DNA from: an uncultured Candidatus Melainabacteria bacterium
Lineage (GTDB): Bacteria > Cyanobacteriota > Vampirovibrionia > Gastranaerophilales > Gastranaerophilaceae
Direction of reading: 5' to 3'
Assembly: GCA_934757255.1 (NCBI GenBank)
Contig: CAKVLL010000042.1
Coordinates: forward strand, 1-14,897
DNA length: 14,897 bases
The notes beneath the pieces were generated by a model. The model was not told the origin of the DNA and ran no database searches. It was given only the letters and a program-made list of their open reading frames with translations. Positions 14,192-14,897 of the stretch are shown piece by piece (the first letter of the stretch is position 1; every line of letters begins with the position of its first letter). The translations under genes and the position numbers were made by a program.

Positions 14192-14218
14192 CATACATAA
14201 AAAATAATTATTTTTCAA
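14190..14218 (-). promoter_or_regulatory. Candidate promoter for pcrA
   Basis: On the minus strand, TTGAAA (14218-14213), 17 bases, TATGCT (14195-14190). This leaves a leader of about 35 bases before the pcrA ATG. The -10 overlaps the proposed -10 of the divergent gene, so the two promoters would compete for polymerase. Confidence 0.45.
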
Positions 14219-14235
14219 TTTGAAAAGGTGGTACA

Positions 14236-14811
14236 ATGAGCGAAATTTTTAATTCAATTGACGATGAACAAAAGCAGCCTTCTATTATGGTTCCTATGGA
14301 TGATTTAGACACAGCAGAGCATGCTCCTGATACAGTTGATGAGCTTGCGATGGAATTGGCTACTATAAAGCAACCCGCCAAGAGAATTGCAATTATTGGT
14401 TCAAGAAACCTTGCTATTACTCACCAACAAATGATTGAAACTTTAGCAACAGCTTTAGTTCGCCAAGGTAACACTATTATCACATCAGGTGGTTCTTGTG
14501 GTACAAACGCAGCTGCGATTAGAGGCGCAATGAAGTCTAATCCGGATAAATTGAAAGTTATTTTACCTCAAACTATTGGTCAACAACCTTCTGACGTTCA
14601 AGACCAATTAATAGGTGTTCCAAATATAGTTGAGCATTCTGATAGAGCAATGATGACTTTGGCTGACGCTTCAAGAGTTTGCAACCGAGAAATTATTGAT
14701 GATTGTAATCAATTAATCTGTTTCTTGTCACATACAAGTAAAACTCTTCATAAAGCAGTTGATTATGCTGAAGAAAATCATAAAGTAGTTACAGTATTCT
14801 ATTTGGATTAG
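14236..14811 (+). CDS. DprA/SLOG-like Rossmann-fold protein (cyanobacterial-type 'recombination mediator A')
   Basis: 191 residues. After an acidic, probably disordered N-terminus (1-47) comes a single nucleotide-binding SLOG domain: KRIAIIGSRNLAITHQQM (49-66), GNTIITSGGSCGTNAAAIRG (78-97), then CNREIIDDCNQLICF (149-163) and KVVTVFYLD at the end. The GSR and SGG..GTN motifs match the ligand-binding loops of DprA, which loads RecA on single-stranded DNA, and of LOG proteins. It lacks the extra N- and C-terminal domains of true DprA, so recombination activity should not be assumed. The layout closely resembles a short protein that I know from Cyanobacteria under the name 'DNA recombination-mediator protein A'. 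It is divergent from pcrA, and another gene begins six bases after its stop. Confidence 0.8.
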   Translation: MSEIFNSIDDEQKQPSIMVPMDDLDTAEHAPDTVDELAMELATIKQPAKRIAIIGSRNLAITHQQMIETLATALVRQGNTIITSGGSCGTNAAAIRGAMKSNPDKLKVILPQTIGQQPSDVQDQLIGVPNIVEHSDRAMMTLADASRVCNREIIDDCNQLICFLSHTSKTLHKAVDYAEENHKVVTVFYLD

Positions 14812-14817
14812 TGAATT

Positions 14818-14897
14818 ATGGATTTAATTAAGAAACTCACAGGAAAAAATCCTGCTGAGTATGAGGCTGTCGCAAAATCACTTGTTGACAATTCTGA
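14818..14897 (+). CDS. Start of an unidentified gene, cut off by window edge
   Basis: Only the first 26 codons are present, beginning MDLIKKLTGKNPAEYEAVAK. The open frame is uninterrupted to the window end. The ATG is six bases after the stop of the SLOG gene, which suggests cotranscription; only a weak GGAT-type ribosome binding site is visible (upstream GGATTAGTGA), so translation may be coupled. The predicted start is helical and charged. Too little is visible to name a family. Confidence 0.6.
   Translation, partial: MDLIKKLTGKNPAEYEAVAKSLVDNS

Noticed and set aside
1..14897. CRISPR array, insertion sequence, prophage or toxin-antitoxin system
   Set aside because: No regularly spaced repeats, transposase or integrase motifs, target-site duplications or paired toxin/antitoxin genes were seen on either strand.

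Overview
The window is AT-rich bacterial chromosomal DNA with tightly packed genes, strong AAGGAG-type ribosome binding sites and Rho-independent terminators. I read it as a gut-type relative of the Cyanobacteria (Melainabacteria/Vampirovibrionia, probably Gastranaerophilales). Three points suggest this: a DprA/SLOG-like protein of a type I know from Cyanobacteria (14236-14811), a GAPDH whose cofactor pocket resembles the cyanobacterial/chloroplast type, and a protein beginning FKGYDARPLKG, which I associate from memory with Gastranaerophilales. This placement is inference. No mobile element, CRISPR array, rRNA or integration site was seen, and no gene-free stretch exceeds about 170 bases.

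Layout. (1) 2434 to 1, minus strand: rpmG (L33), tRNA-Trp, secE, nusG, rplK (L11) and rplA (L1, cut by the window edge). This is the classic translation/transcription/secretion cluster that normally leads to rplJL-rpoBC. rpmG and the true secE start are not obvious from long-ORF calling: rpmG is only 55 codons, and the longest ORF around secE runs back through the tRNA. The nusG-rplK and rplK-rplA spacers contain foldable RNA; the one before rplK looks like a mimic of the L1 site of 23S rRNA. (2) 7671 to 2598, minus strand: a probable operon of nanE (ManNAc-6-P epimerase), a ROK sugar kinase, an unknown 71-aa protein, an MsbA-type ABC exporter and manC (GDP-mannose synthesis), closed by a terminator at 2494-2522. 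It joins amino-sugar/mannose metabolism with export, plausibly for a surface glycan. nanE looks leaderless. (3) 7836-8708, plus strand: a protein with a degenerate receiver domain and a variant GGDEF domain, with its own promoter and terminator. (4) 8879-9883, plus: gap (GAPDH), with a strong terminator. (5) 10042-11157, plus: a predicted pentein-fold (deiminase/amidinotransferase-like) enzyme, convergent with a 96-aa STAS-like protein (11467-11177, minus). (6) 14148-11560, minus: a PcrA/UvrD helicase with an unusual repeat-bearing low-complexity and coiled-coil insertion. It is divergent from the SLOG gene (14236-14811, plus), which is followed six bases later by the start of another gene that leaves the window.

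The most unusual items are the pentein-like protein, the candidate L1-operator RNA structures, the altered REC-GGDEF protein, the repeat-bearing PcrA linker and the mixed nanE-ROK-ABC-manC operon. Nothing here is clearly a new defence or mobile system; most of the window is housekeeping.
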